Assembly (NCBI GenBank): GCA_963814905.1
Contig: CAWFEM010000010.1
Coordinates: 1 to 64,000, forward strand
Length of the DNA stretch: 64,000 nt
Source: DASWJZ01 sp963814905
Lineage (GTDB): Bacteria; Pseudomonadota; Alphaproteobacteria; Rhizobiales; Afifellaceae
Reading direction: 5' to 3'
Shown: positions 16,854 to 27,500 of the stretch, in pieces
Numbering within the stretch: position 1 is the stretch's first letter
Layout of the letters: every line of letters begins with the position of its first letter
Notes under the pieces: model-generated
What the model saw: only the letters and a program-made list of their open reading frames with translations
Database searches by the model: none
What the model was told of the DNA's origin: nothing
Made by a program: the position numbers and the translations under genes

Positions 16854-19096
16854 GCACAGCAACCAAGCCAAAGACGACGATTCCCGAAGCCCGCAAGGCG
16901 GAGCCCGGCTGGCGTCCCGACGACGCCGCGATCAAGGCGATCGTGGAGGGGCGCCACGGCGATCCTTTCGCCGTCCTCGGCCCGCATGACGGCAAGGACG
17001 GGCTCTCCATCCGCGTCTTCTGGCCGGGCGCGGAGAGCGTCGAGGTCATCGATTGCGCGAGCGGCAAGAAGGTCGCCACGCTTGAGCTGCTCGATCCGGA
17101 AGGCTTCTTCGCCGGATTGATCGCGGCACGCGAGGCGAGCTTCGCCTACCGTCTTGCTTTCACCGCAGGCGATGCCCGCTGGGAGGCGGAGGATCCCTAC
17201 CGCTTCCCCGAACTTCTCGGCGACCTCGACGTCTATCTGATGGCGGAGGGCAGCCATCGCCGCATCTTCGAGCGGCTCGGCGCGCATCCGAGCCGGCTTG
17301 AGGGCGTCGACGGCGTCGCCTTCGCGGTCTGGGCGCCGAACGCACGCCGCGTCAGCGTGGTCGGCGACTTCAACCAGTGGGACGGGCGGCGCCACCCGAT
17401 GCGCAAGCGCATCGAGGCGGGGGTCTGGGAGATCTTCCTTCCCGGCGTCGGCCGCGACATGCGCTACAAGTTCGAGCTTCTCCCCGCCGGCAGCGGACCG
17501 CCGCTGCTGAAATCCGACCCGATCGGCTTCGAGCACGAGGCGCCGCCGCAGACCGCCTCGATCGTCGTCGGCCTGCCCAATCACGACTGGCAGGACGACG
17601 CGTGGATGGAGGAGCGCGCCGCGCGGCAGGCGCTCGCAGCGCCGGTGTCGATCTACGAGGTGCATCTCGGATCGTGGCGCCGCAAGGAGGGGGACCGCTT
17701 CCTCTCTTACGACGAGCTCGCCGACGAGCTCATCCCCTATGTGCGCGACATGGGCTTCACCCATATCGAGTGCCTGCCGGTCTCAGAGCATCCGTTCTCC
17801 GGCTCATGGGGCTATCAGCCCATCGGCCTCTTTGCGCCAACCAGCCGCTTCGGCCCGCCGGAGGCGTTCGCCCGCCTTGTCGACCGCTGTCACCAGTCCG
17901 GGATCGGCGTGATCATCGACTGGGTGCCGGCGCATTTTCCCACCGACCTTCACGGGCTTGCCCGCTTCGACGGGACCGCGCTCTACGAGCACGAGGACCC
18001 GCGCCTCGGCTTCCACCAGGACTGGAATACGCTGATCTACAATTTCGGGCGCACCGAGGTCAGGAACTTCCTGGTCGCCAACGCGCTCTATTGGCTGGGG
18101 CTCTTCCACATCGACGCACTCAGGGTCGATGCGGTCGCCTCCATGCTCTACCTCGATTACAGCCGCAAGCCGGGCGAGTGGATCCCGAACGTGCATGGCG
18201 GGCGGGAGAACCTCGACGCCATCAGCTTCCTGCGCGAGATGAACACCCGCGTCTTCGGCGACCATCCCGGCGCCACCACCTTCGCAGAGGAATCGACCGC
18301 CTGGCCGCAAGTGTCGCGCCCCGTTCATACCGGCGGCCTCGGCTTCGGCTACAAGTGGAACATGGGGTGGATGCACGACACGCTGGAATACATGCACCAC
18401 GAGCCGATCCACCGGCGCTATCATCACCACCAGATGACGTTCGGCATCCACTACGCCTTCTCGGAGAACTTCGTTCTGCCGCTCTCGCACGACGAGGTGG
18501 TGCACGGAAAAGGCTCGCTTCTTAACAAGATGCCGGGCGATCGCTGGCAGAAATTCGCCAATCTTCGCGCCTATCTCGCCTATATGTGGACGCATCCCGG
18601 CAAGAAGCTTCTGTTCATGGGCTGCGAATTCGGCCAGGAGCGCGAATGGAACCACGACCATTCGCTCGACTGGCATCTTCTCGCCGACGAATCGCACCGC
18701 GGCCTGCAGAGCCTCGTGCGCGACATGAACCGTATCTATCGCGATATCCCGGCGCTGCATGCGCGTGACGCCGACCCGGCCGGCTTCGAGTGGCTGGACG
18801 CCAACGATTCCGACAACAGCACCTTCGCCTATGCCCGCTTCGGTGGAGAAAACGACGCGCCGGTGGTCGTCGTCTGCAATTTCACGCCGGTCGTGCGCGA
18901 GCGCCATCGCGTCGGCGTGCCGCGCGAAGGACTTTGGGTGGAGCGGCTCAACTCCGATGCCGGCGTCTATGGCGGCTCCGATGTCGGAAATTCCGGTGCT
19001 GTCCACACCGAATCCGTGCCATGGCATGGACGGCCGGCATCGCTTTCGCTCACATTGCCGCCGCTTGCCACGATCGTGCTTCAGCACGCCGAATAG
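16850..19096 (+). CDS. glgB: 1,4-alpha-glucan branching enzyme (GlgB)
   Basis: GlgB introduces alpha-1,6 branches into the glucan made by GlgE. The 748-residue protein has two N-terminal CBM48-like domains (HGDPFAVLGPHDGKDG; FAVWAPNARRVSVVGDFNQW) and the GH13_9 barrel. Catalytic regions are DALRVDAVASMLYLDYSR, TFAEESTAWP and LPLSHDEVVHGKGSL. The start at 16850 is set by the ATGA overlap with treS, since the longer frame would run inside treS. It lies 18 bases before glgX. Confidence 0.96.
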   Translation: MSTATKPKTTIPEARKAEPGWRPDDAAIKAIVEGRHGDPFAVLGPHDGKDGLSIRVFWPGAESVEVIDCASGKKVATLELLDPEGFFAGLIAAREASFAYRLAFTAGDARWEAEDPYRFPELLGDLDVYLMAEGSHRRIFERLGAHPSRLEGVDGVAFAVWAPNARRVSVVGDFNQWDGRRHPMRKRIEAGVWEIFLPGVGRDMRYKFELLPAGSGPPLLKSDPIGFEHEAPPQTASIVVGLPNHDWQDDAWMEERAARQALAAPVSIYEVHLGSWRRKEGDRFLSYDELADELIPYVRDMGFTHIECLPVSEHPFSGSWGYQPIGLFAPTSRFGPPEAFARLVDRCHQSGIGVIIDWVPAHFPTDLHGLARFDGTALYEHEDPRLGFHQDWNTLIYNFGRTEVRNFLVANALYWLGLFHIDALRVDAVASMLYLDYSRKPGEWIPNVHGGRENLDAISFLREMNTRVFGDHPGATTFAEESTAWPQVSRPVHTGGLGFGYKWNMGWMHDTLEYMHHEPIHRRYHHHQMTFGIHYAFSENFVLPLSHDEVVHGKGSLLNKMPGDRWQKFANLRAYLAYMWTHPGKKLLFMGCEFGQEREWNHDHSLDWHLLADESHRGLQSLVRDMNRIYRDIPALHARDADPAGFEWLDANDSDNSTFAYARFGGENDAPVVVVCNFTPVVRERHRVGVPREGLWVERLNSDAGVYGGSDVGNSGAVHTESVPWHGRPASLSLTLPPLATIVLQHAE

Positions 19097-19114
19097 GAGC
19101 TTTGGTTCCAATCC

Positions 19115-21199
19115 ATGTCGCGATTACGCGTCGAACCGGGTTTGCCGCATCCCCTCGGCGCGACCTGGGACGGGGGCGGGGTGAACTTCGCGCTCTTCTC
19201 CGCCAATGCAAAGAAGGTCGAGCTCTGCCTCTTCGATCCGAAGGGACGGCGTGAGACCGATCGCATCACGCTGCCGGAATACACGCACCAGATCTGGCAC
19301 GGCTATCTGCCGGAGGTGAGGCCGGGCCAGCTCTACGGCTACCGCGTGCATGGCCCCTACGATCCGGCGAACGGGCACCGCTTCAATCCCAACAAGCTGT
19401 TGATCGACCCCTACGCCAAGGCGCTGCAGGGCGATATCCGCTGGCACGACGCGCATTTCGGCTACCGCATCGGATCCGCGCGCGGCGACACAACGCCGGA
19501 CCGCCGCGATTCCGCTTTCGTCATGCCGAAATGCCTCGTCGTCGACACCGCGATGACCTGGGGCGACGACCGGCCGCCGGAGCATCCCTGGGGCAAGACC
19601 ATCATCTACGAAGCGCATGTGAAGGGCATGACGGCGGCGCGCCCCGATATCCCCGAGCATATCCGCGGCACCTTCGCCGGCCTCGCCGATCCGCGCGTCA
19701 TCGACCACCTTGTGAAGCTCGGGGTCACGGCAATCGAGCTGATGCCGATCCAGGCCTTTTTCGACGACCGCACGCTGGTTGAGAAGAAGCTCGTCAACTA
19801 CTGGGGCTACAACACCGTCAACTATTTCTCGCTGGCGCCGCGCTACATCGCGCCGGGCTCCGACATCCACGAATTCACCATGCTCGTGAAGCGGCTGCAC
19901 GAGGCGGGAATCGAGGTCATCCTCGACGTCGTCTACAACCACACCGCGGAGGGCAACCATCTCGGCCCTACCCTCTCCTTCCGCGGCATCGACAATGCGA
20001 GCTACTATCTGCTCGCCGCCGACAAGCATTTCTATTTCGACGCGACCGGCTGCGGCAACACGGTCAATCTTCGCCATCCGCGCGTGCTGCAGATGGTCAT
20101 GGATTCGCTGCGCTACTGGGTCGAGGAGTGCCACGTCGACGGCTTCCGCTTCGACCTCGCCACCTCGCTCGGACGCGAATACGACAATTTCGATCCGCAC
20201 GCCGTGTTCTTCGACGCCGTGCGGCAGGACCCGACGCTGTCGCGCGTGAAGATGATCGCGGAGCCCTGGGACGTCGGCCCGAACGGCTACCAGGTCGGCA
20301 ACTTCCAGCCCGGCTGGGCGGAATGGAACGGCCGCTACCGCGACGAGATGCGCTCCTTCTGGAAGGGCAATTCAAGCCTGCTGCCCGCCTTCTCGCGCAA
20401 CGTCCTCGGCTCCGCCGACCTCTTCGAGCATCAAGGCCGGCGCCCTTGGGCAAGCGTCAACTTCTTCACCGCGCATGACGGCTTCACGCTCGCCGATCTG
20501 TGGGCCTACAACGTCAAGCACAACGAGGCGAATGGCGAGAACAACCAGGACGGCCACAACGACAATCGGAGCTGGAACTGCGGCGTCGAGGGGCCGACGG
20601 ACGATCCCGACATCATTGCCCTGCGCGACCGCATGCGGCGCAACAGCATGGCGACCATGCTGCTTTCACAGGGAACCCCGATGTTGCTCATGGGCGACGA
20701 GGTGGGCCGCACGCAGAACGGCAACAACAACGCCTATTGCCAGGACAACGAGATCGCCTGGATGGAATGGAAGAACATCGAGGCGCACGACCGCGCCTTT
20801 ATGGAATTCGTGCGCGGGGTGATCCGCATCCGTCAGCGCTATCCGGTGCTACGCTGCGAGCACTTCTTGCACGGCCAGCCGATCGACGGCGCCGGCACGC
20901 GAAGCGTCGTCTGGTTCCGTCCCGACGGGCGCGAGATGGACGCCCCGTCCTGGAGCGATACCAACGCCAGGGTGGTCGGCCTCCTGCTTTCCGACCGCAC
21001 GACACGGATCCTGATCGTCGTCAGCGCCTACCACCTGCCGATCGACTTCAGGCTGCCGTCGCTCGACGTCGCGTCGTGGACGCTCAGGATCGATTCCGGC
21101 GCCGGCGAGATCGATCCGCCCGACCGCACCCACGCGGCCGGCTCCTCCTTCCAGCTTACCGGACGTTCTTTCCTGCTCTTCGCGGGGGAGCTGGCGTGA
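19115..21199 (+). CDS. glgX: Glycogen debranching enzyme (GlgX)
   Basis: GlgX hydrolyses alpha-1,6 branches, mainly on limit dextrins. The 694-residue protein has an N-terminal CBM48 (HPLGATWDGGGVNFALFSAN) and a GH13_11 barrel with VDGFRFDLATSLGRE, KMIAEPWDVGPNGYQVG and FFTAHDGFTLADLWAYNVKH. AGGAG lies about 14 bases before the ATG, a slightly long gap. It is fourth in the glucan operon, giving the turnover arm alongside MalQ. No glycogen phosphorylase is in the window. Confidence 0.95.
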   Translation: MSRLRVEPGLPHPLGATWDGGGVNFALFSANAKKVELCLFDPKGRRETDRITLPEYTHQIWHGYLPEVRPGQLYGYRVHGPYDPANGHRFNPNKLLIDPYAKALQGDIRWHDAHFGYRIGSARGDTTPDRRDSAFVMPKCLVVDTAMTWGDDRPPEHPWGKTIIYEAHVKGMTAARPDIPEHIRGTFAGLADPRVIDHLVKLGVTAIELMPIQAFFDDRTLVEKKLVNYWGYNTVNYFSLAPRYIAPGSDIHEFTMLVKRLHEAGIEVILDVVYNHTAEGNHLGPTLSFRGIDNASYYLLAADKHFYFDATGCGNTVNLRHPRVLQMVMDSLRYWVEECHVDGFRFDLATSLGREYDNFDPHAVFFDAVRQDPTLSRVKMIAEPWDVGPNGYQVGNFQPGWAEWNGRYRDEMRSFWKGNSSLLPAFSRNVLGSADLFEHQGRRPWASVNFFTAHDGFTLADLWAYNVKHNEANGENNQDGHNDNRSWNCGVEGPTDDPDIIALRDRMRRNSMATMLLSQGTPMLLMGDEVGRTQNGNNNAYCQDNEIAWMEWKNIEAHDRAFMEFVRGVIRIRQRYPVLRCEHFLHGQPIDGAGTRSVVWFRPDGREMDAPSWSDTNARVVGLLLSDRTTRILIVVSAYHLPIDFRLPSLDVASWTLRIDSGAGEIDPPDRTHAAGSSFQLTGRSFLLFAGELA

Positions 21200-21260
21200 G
21201 AGGGCTGCCTCGCGCCGGCGCGCGAGACGCTGACGGCACGAATTTCGCAGGGCGAAGCGG

Positions 21261-23144
21261 ATGAGCGAAGCCCTCGACCGCCTCGCCGCGATGGTCGGCA
21301 TCGAAGCGAGCTATTTCGCGCTGACCGGCGAGTCCATCCGGGTCTCCGACGACGCCAAGCGCGCCACTTTGCGCGCCATGCACATCCCCGCCGGCGACGA
21401 CGATGAGATCGCCGCCTCGATCGCGGCGCTGCAGCCGATCGATCTTGGCAGCATGCAGGCGCCGGAAGGCATCGCCTGCTTCGTGCCGGACTGGCTGAAG
21501 GAGGGGCGCGCCTGGGGCATCGGCTGCCAGCTCTACGGCCTGCGCTCGACGCGCAACTGGGGCATCGGCGATTTCGAGGATCTCGCGCGCTTCGCCGAGA
21601 TTGCGGCGGACGCCGGCGCGGATTTCGTCGGCGTCAATCCGCTGCACGCGCTCTTCAGCGCCGACGCCGAGCGCTGCAGCCCGTTCTCCCCGTCCAACCG
21701 GCAGTTTCTGAACCCGCTCTATATCGCCGTCGACAGAGCACCGGGTTTCGCCGGCATGGAGGAGGCGCTGGTGCCGCCCGACGGCGTGCGCGAGGCGGCG
21801 CTGGTCGACTACCGCCATGTCGGGCCGTCCAAGCTGAAGGCGCTCCTGATCCTCTTCCGCATTTTCCAAACGCATGACGAAGAAGCCGAGCGCGCCGATT
21901 TCGAGCGCTTCGTCTTGGAGCGCGGCCAGCCGCTTTACCTGCACGCGCTCTTCGAAACGCTCTCGGAAGCCATGCTGCAGCAGGGCAACGGCCCGACCTG
22001 GCACGGCTGGCCGGACGAATACGCGCATCCGGGAACGGATTCCGTGCGCGCCTTCGCCGAGGAGCAGGAGGAGCGGATTGCCTTTCATGGCTGGCTGCAG
22101 TGGCTTGCCGACAAACAGCTCGTCGCCGCGCAGGCGCGTGCACACGCGGCGGGCCTGAGGATCGGCTTCTATCTCGATCTCGCGGTCGGCGTCGCGCCGG
22201 ACGGCTCCGCCACCTGGTCGGACCGCGATCTCACGGTGCCGGAAGCGCGCATCGGCGCGCCGCCCGATTATTTCAACGAGGCCGGCCAGGACTGGGGCCT
22301 TGCGCCGCTTTCGCCGGCGGCGCTCGTGGCGCGTGGCTTCGAGCCCTATCGCGAGTCGATCGACGCGGCGCTCCACCATGCCGGCGCAATCCGCATCGAC
22401 CATGCCATGAGCCTCTACCGGCTGTTCTGGATCGCGGAAGGCCTGATGGCGGCCGACGGCGTCTATGTGCGCTACCCCTTTCACGACTTGCTTCGAACGC
22501 TCTCCGCCGTCTCGCAGGCGCGCCACGCCATCGTCATCGGGGAGGATCTCGGCGTCGTCCCCGTCGGCTTCCGCGAGGTGATGCAGAAGACGGAAATCCA
22601 GAGCTATCGCGTCTTCTTCTTCGAGAAGCGCGACGACGACTTCTTCCTTTCGCCGCGGAGCTATCCGCGCGAGGCGCTCGCCTGCCTCACCACGCACGAC
22701 CTTCATACGCTCGCCGGCTGGTGGAGCGGGCACGACATCGAGACCCGCCATGAGATCGGCATGGTGGACGGCGTCGACAGGGTGCGGCTCGGGGAAGAGC
22801 GCGCGCATGCCCGCCGCCGGCTGCTCGGGCTCCTTTCCGGAGAGGGCCTGCTGCCGGCCGAGCTTAAGCCGGTGATGCGCGGCAATGCGGAGGCGCCGCA
22901 ACAAATGCCGGAGAGCCTCGCCGTCGCGCTGCACGTCGCGGTGGCGCGCGCGCCTTCGCGGCTTCTCGTGGTACAGGCGGAGGACCTGACCGGCGCGGAG
23001 GAGCAGGTCAATATCCCCGGCACCATGAGCGAGCATGCCAACTGGCGGCGCAAGCTTTCGGTCGATCTCGAGACGCTGCCGGATTTACCGCTCTTTCGCG
23101 CCATCACCGCGGCGTTGAGAAGCGAGCGGCCGAAGGGCGGCTGA
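21261..23144 (+). CDS. malQ: 4-alpha-glucanotransferase (MalQ)
   Basis: MalQ disproportionates maltodextrins by moving glucan chains between acceptors. The 627-residue GH77 protein shows YGLRSTRNWGIGDFEDL, SPFSPSNRQFLNPLYI, the nucleophile region IRIDHAMSLYRLFW, the acid region VIGEDLGVVPVGF and LTTHDLHTLAGWW. It begins 61 bases after glgX and is the last gene of the operon. It could also salvage glucan pieces back to glucose or maltose for TreS. Confidence 0.94.
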   Translation: MSEALDRLAAMVGIEASYFALTGESIRVSDDAKRATLRAMHIPAGDDDEIAASIAALQPIDLGSMQAPEGIACFVPDWLKEGRAWGIGCQLYGLRSTRNWGIGDFEDLARFAEIAADAGADFVGVNPLHALFSADAERCSPFSPSNRQFLNPLYIAVDRAPGFAGMEEALVPPDGVREAALVDYRHVGPSKLKALLILFRIFQTHDEEAERADFERFVLERGQPLYLHALFETLSEAMLQQGNGPTWHGWPDEYAHPGTDSVRAFAEEQEERIAFHGWLQWLADKQLVAAQARAHAAGLRIGFYLDLAVGVAPDGSATWSDRDLTVPEARIGAPPDYFNEAGQDWGLAPLSPAALVARGFEPYRESIDAALHHAGAIRIDHAMSLYRLFWIAEGLMAADGVYVRYPFHDLLRTLSAVSQARHAIVIGEDLGVVPVGFREVMQKTEIQSYRVFFFEKRDDDFFLSPRSYPREALACLTTHDLHTLAGWWSGHDIETRHEIGMVDGVDRVRLGEERAHARRRLLGLLSGEGLLPAELKPVMRGNAEAPQQMPESLAVALHVAVARAPSRLLVVQAEDLTGAEEQVNIPGTMSEHANWRRKLSVDLETLPDLPLFRAITAALRSERPKGG

Positions 23145-23252
23145 TTCCCTTTAGCTTAACCTAGTTCCCGGACAATCCGCCGGACCAGTCAGGCTCTTCC
23201 GTTAACATCGCCGTCATAGAGCGGGCCGTGCACGGAAATTCGGAGCCGCGAA

Positions 23253-24434
23253 ATGAAAACCCGCCGGAACAATTCTTCATCCCCCTTGAATATTCCGCAG
23301 AGCAGGCGGGCCGCGCTGGCAGCGGCGGCGGCGGCGGTTATTCGATCCAGAGGGGAGGCACGGGCGGAAATCACTGATTCGGAGCTCGCGGCCAAGGGCG
23401 ACCTTGGCGCCATGTTCGATGCGCATGTGCGCCACGAGTTTGTCGACATGGACCTTGACGCCACCATGAAGACGATGACGGCCGATCCGTACGTCTTCCA
23501 TGTGCCGACGATGACCGGCGGGGTCGGGCGGAACGATGTGCGTGCGTTCTACGGTAAGCACTTCATCGGTCATTGGCCGGAAGACACCGAAGTGACGCCG
23601 GTTTCCCGGACCATCGGCGCGAACCAGGTGGTCGACGAGTTGGTGATCAGCTTCACCCATGATCGCGAGATTCCAATCTCGCTGCCCGGCATCAAGCCGA
23701 CAGGGCGGCGGATCGTATTGCCTCACGTCGTCATCATGGGGTTCAAGGACGGTCTCGTGGCCCACGAACACATCTATTGGGATCAGGCTTCGGCGCTGGT
23801 GCAGGCCGGACTGCTCGAACCGGCAGCGGGCTTGCCGGTTGTCGGAGCCGAACAGGCACGCGCACTTCTCGATCACGTGGCTTCGCGCGGCGAACTGGCG
23901 CCGGGTACCAATGTCGGCCATGATCTTGGCGCCCTCTTCGACCGCCATGTCGGCCTGGAATTTCAGGACAAGGATGTCGCGGCAACGATGGAGACCATGC
24001 ACGAGCATCCTTATGTGTGGAACGTCCCCGTCGCGCTCGGTGGCGACGACCGTGAGGGTGTGACTGAGTTTTATACCGACAAGTTCGTCGGCCATATGCC
24101 GGCCGATACCGGCGTGTCGCTTATCTCGCGAACAGTTGGCGCGGATCAGGTGGTGGACGAGATGATCCTTACCTTCACCCATGACAGCCCCGTCGAATTC
24201 GCTCTGCCCGGCGTCGCTCCGACCGGGCGGAAGGTCGAGCTGCCCCACGTCGTGGTCATGGGATTCGAAGCCGGCAAGGTGACCCACGAGCACATTTACT
24301 GGGACAATGCTTCACTGCTGGTTCAGGTGGGTCTGATTGACCCCACCAAGCTGCCCGTCCTGGGGACCGAGCCCGCACGCTGGCTGCGTGACCGCGCCGA
24401 ACCGCTGAACAAGATTTTAGCTTCTTTGGATTGA
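23253..24434 (+). CDS. Tandemly duplicated SnoaL/NTF2-like protein
   Basis: The 393-residue protein holds two copies of one domain, offset by 174 residues. The first begins near Leu51 (LGAMFDAHVRHEF) and the second near Leu225 (LGALFDRHVGLEF). Both contain R-T-I/V-G-A-x-Q-V-V-D-E, SFTHD/TFTHD, G-x-x-PTGR, LPHVV and a conserved H-E-H-IYWD near the end. The pattern fits the SnoaL-like polyketide-cyclase branch of the NTF2 superfamily, so a small-molecule binding or isomerase role is possible but unproven. The N terminus has an SRR followed by an Ala-rich hydrophobic run, perhaps a degenerate export signal. GGAG precedes the ATG. Confidence 0.65.
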   Translation: MKTRRNNSSSPLNIPQSRRAALAAAAAAVIRSRGEARAEITDSELAAKGDLGAMFDAHVRHEFVDMDLDATMKTMTADPYVFHVPTMTGGVGRNDVRAFYGKHFIGHWPEDTEVTPVSRTIGANQVVDELVISFTHDREIPISLPGIKPTGRRIVLPHVVIMGFKDGLVAHEHIYWDQASALVQAGLLEPAAGLPVVGAEQARALLDHVASRGELAPGTNVGHDLGALFDRHVGLEFQDKDVAATMETMHEHPYVWNVPVALGGDDREGVTEFYTDKFVGHMPADTGVSLISRTVGADQVVDEMILTFTHDSPVEFALPGVAPTGRKVELPHVVVMGFEAGKVTHEHIYWDNASLLVQVGLIDPTKLPVLGTEPARWLRDRAEPLNKILASLD

Positions 24435-24577
24435 GAACACGCTGCGAGGCAGGGCCGTCCGCGCGCTTGATGCGCTTCCTCCGCCTCACCATTTCGCTCA
24501 AACACATCCCGCGGCGCTTTACGCCTCGTTCGCGACCCCGTAGGTTCCGCGCGGGGTGGGCGCCTGGGAGAGTTTCG

Positions 24578-27500
24578 ATGCGAGGCTACGTCCGCGCTTT
24601 TTCGCTGCTGTTCGTTTTCCTGTCCCCCTTCCTTCTTTCTGAGACCGCCGCTTCGCAGGACCGCCGGCTCCTCGTGACCGAGGGCGCCGATTATTTCGGC
24701 GCCGACTACGACGTCCGCAAGGACGTCGACATCGACGCCTGCAAGGCCGCCTGCCTGGACGACCAGCGCTGCCAGGCCTTCACCTACAACACCTCCGCCC
24801 GCTGGTGCTTCCTGAAGGCGGGTGTCGGCGAGCTCCGCGCCGTCGACGGTGCGATCTCCGGTCGCGTCACCACGGCCTCCGCCGAAGCGCGGCCCGACGT
24901 GACGGCGGAGCGCGTCAGCGAGCTCGGCTTCCTCGATCAATCCTATATCGACCAGGCGCGGCGCTTCCTCGGCCGCCTCGCCGACACGCCGGCGCCCGCG
25001 ACCGACGTGAACCGCGCGGTCGCCGCGGCGGAAGCGGCGAAGACGAGCGGCGACTATCTGACCGCGCTCGACCGCTACGCCGACGCGCTCAGGGCGGACC
25101 CGAAGGATTTCTCCCTGTGGATCGCCTACACCGACACGGCGGTCAACGCGTCGAGCGACGACTATGAAGTGCGCCAGCGCATTTCCGACGACCGTGTCTC
25201 CGGCGCCGTCAACGCCTATCTCGTCGCGGTGACTCCGGAGGAGCGCGCCCATGCGCTGCGCTATCTCGGCTGGTCGCTCGCCGACCGCTACGAGTGGAAA
25301 GAGTCGATCCGCGCCTACCGCGCCAGCCTGGCGCTGGTCGAGGACAAGTCCACGCGCACCGTCTATGACAACATCGTCGCCGAGCACGGCTTCCGCATCG
25401 TCGATCACGTGGTGGAGGCCGACGCCGCCGCGCCGCGCATCTGCCTGAACTTCTCCGACCGCCTCGCCACGGGACGCGACTATGGCGACTTCGTCAGCGT
25501 GGCGGACGGCAACAACCTCGCCATCGAAGGCTCCGGCCAGCAGATCTGCATCGACGGCGTGGAGCATGGACGCCGCTACCATGTGACGGCGCGCGCCGGC
25601 ATCCCCGCGGCCGACGGCGAGACGCTCGCCAAGACCGCCGACCTCGACATCTTCGTGCGCGACCGCGCGCCGTCCGCCCGCTTCCTCGGCAACGCCTACG
25701 TTCTCCCGGCCGGCGGCGAGCCGACGATCCCCGTCGTCACCGTCAACACCGACCGCATCAACGCGACGCTCTACCGGATTGGCGACCGCCAGCTTGCCGA
25801 CGCCATCGCCAACAACACCTTCCTGTCGCAGCTCTCCTCCTGGGAGACCGACGAGATCGAGGCGAAGTCGGGCGAGAAGGTGTGGACCGGCACGGTCGAC
25901 GTCCAAAGCGACCTTAATCGCGAGATCACCACCGCGATCCCCGTCGGCGAGCTTCAGAACGCGTTGAAGCCGGGCGCCTATGTGCTGACGGCGGAGGCGG
26001 TGAACGCGGCGGAGCAATGGGGCGCCAAGGCGACGCAATGGTTCATCGTCACAGATCTTGGCCTGACCACGCTTTCCGGCAATGATGGCCTGCACGCGTT
26101 CGTACGCTCGCTCGGCACGGCGGGCCCGGTCGCCGGCGTCATGCTGAAGCTGATCGCGGTCAACAACGAGGTGCTCGGCGAGGCGACGACCGACGCCGCC
26201 GGCTACGCCGTCTTCGCGCCGGGGCTGATCCACGGCACCGGCTCCATGGCCCCGGGACTTCTGACCGCGCAGACCAAGGCCGGCGACTATTCGTTCCTCG
26301 ACCTCTCCAAGGCGGCGATGGACCTTTCCGACCGCGGTGTGGAAGGCCGCGAGCCGCCGAAGCCGCTCGATGTGTTCCTGACCACGGAGCGCGGCATCTA
26401 TCGCGTCGGCGAGACCGTCTACGCGACCGCGCTGGTGCGCGATCCGACCGCGGTGGCCGTTGAAAACGTGCCGCTGACCGCGATCGTCAAGCGCCCCGAC
26501 GGCAAGGAACATGAGCGCATCGCGCTCAACGACGCCAAGCTTGGCGGCACCGTCACGCCGGTTGCGCTGCCTGCGAACGCCATGCGCGGCACCTGGCGGA
26601 TCGGCGTCTACGCCGACGTCAAAGACGCGCCGCTGGCCGAGACAACCTTCCTGGTGGAGGATTTCCAGCCGGAGCGGCTCGACTTCGATCTGACGGCGGA
26701 TTCCGAAACGATCGACCCGGGCGATCCGGGCGACCTTCAGATCGACGCGCGCTTCCTCTACGGCGCGCCCGCCGCCGGTCTGACGATCGAGGGCGAGACG
26801 GTGCTGACGGCGGCACGCACGCTCGACGCCTATCCGGGCTACGTCTTCGGGCTTGCGGAAGAGACCTTTGATACGACGATCGAGCCCTTCTCCGGCGCCA
26901 CCACGGACGATGCAGGCAAGGCCGCGATGGCGATCGCGCTGCCGGCGAGTGCTGCGACGAGCCTGCCCCTTACCGCGACGATGAACGTGCGCGTGATCGA
27001 CACGAGCGGCAGCCCGGTTGAGCGCAACCTCACCCTTCCCGTCCGCGACGAAGAGGATCGCATCGGCGTGAAGCCGCTGTTCGACGGCGCGGCGTCGGAG
27101 AACGGACCGGTCGCCTTCGAGGCGATCGCGCTCGACGCAAGCGGCGCGCGCAAGGCGGAGGATAACGTCCGCTGGTCGCTTTATGCCGTGCGCACGGATT
27201 TCCAGTGGTACCGCTCCGACGGCCGCTGGAGCTACGAGACGGTGGAGACCAAGACCCGCGTCGCCAACGGCACGGTGGACATCGCCGCCGACCGCCCGGC
27301 GAAGATCGAGGCGTCGGTCGAATGGGGCAGCTATCGGCTGGAGCTTGAGAGCAATTCCGCCCTTCCCGCGAGCCTCGATTTCGAGGCCGGCTGGTATGTC
27401 GCCGCGCAGGCACTCGACACACCCGAAGCCCTGAAGGTATCGCTCGACAAGGAGCGCTACGCGGTCGGCGAGACGGCGAACGTGCACCTTGAGACACGCT

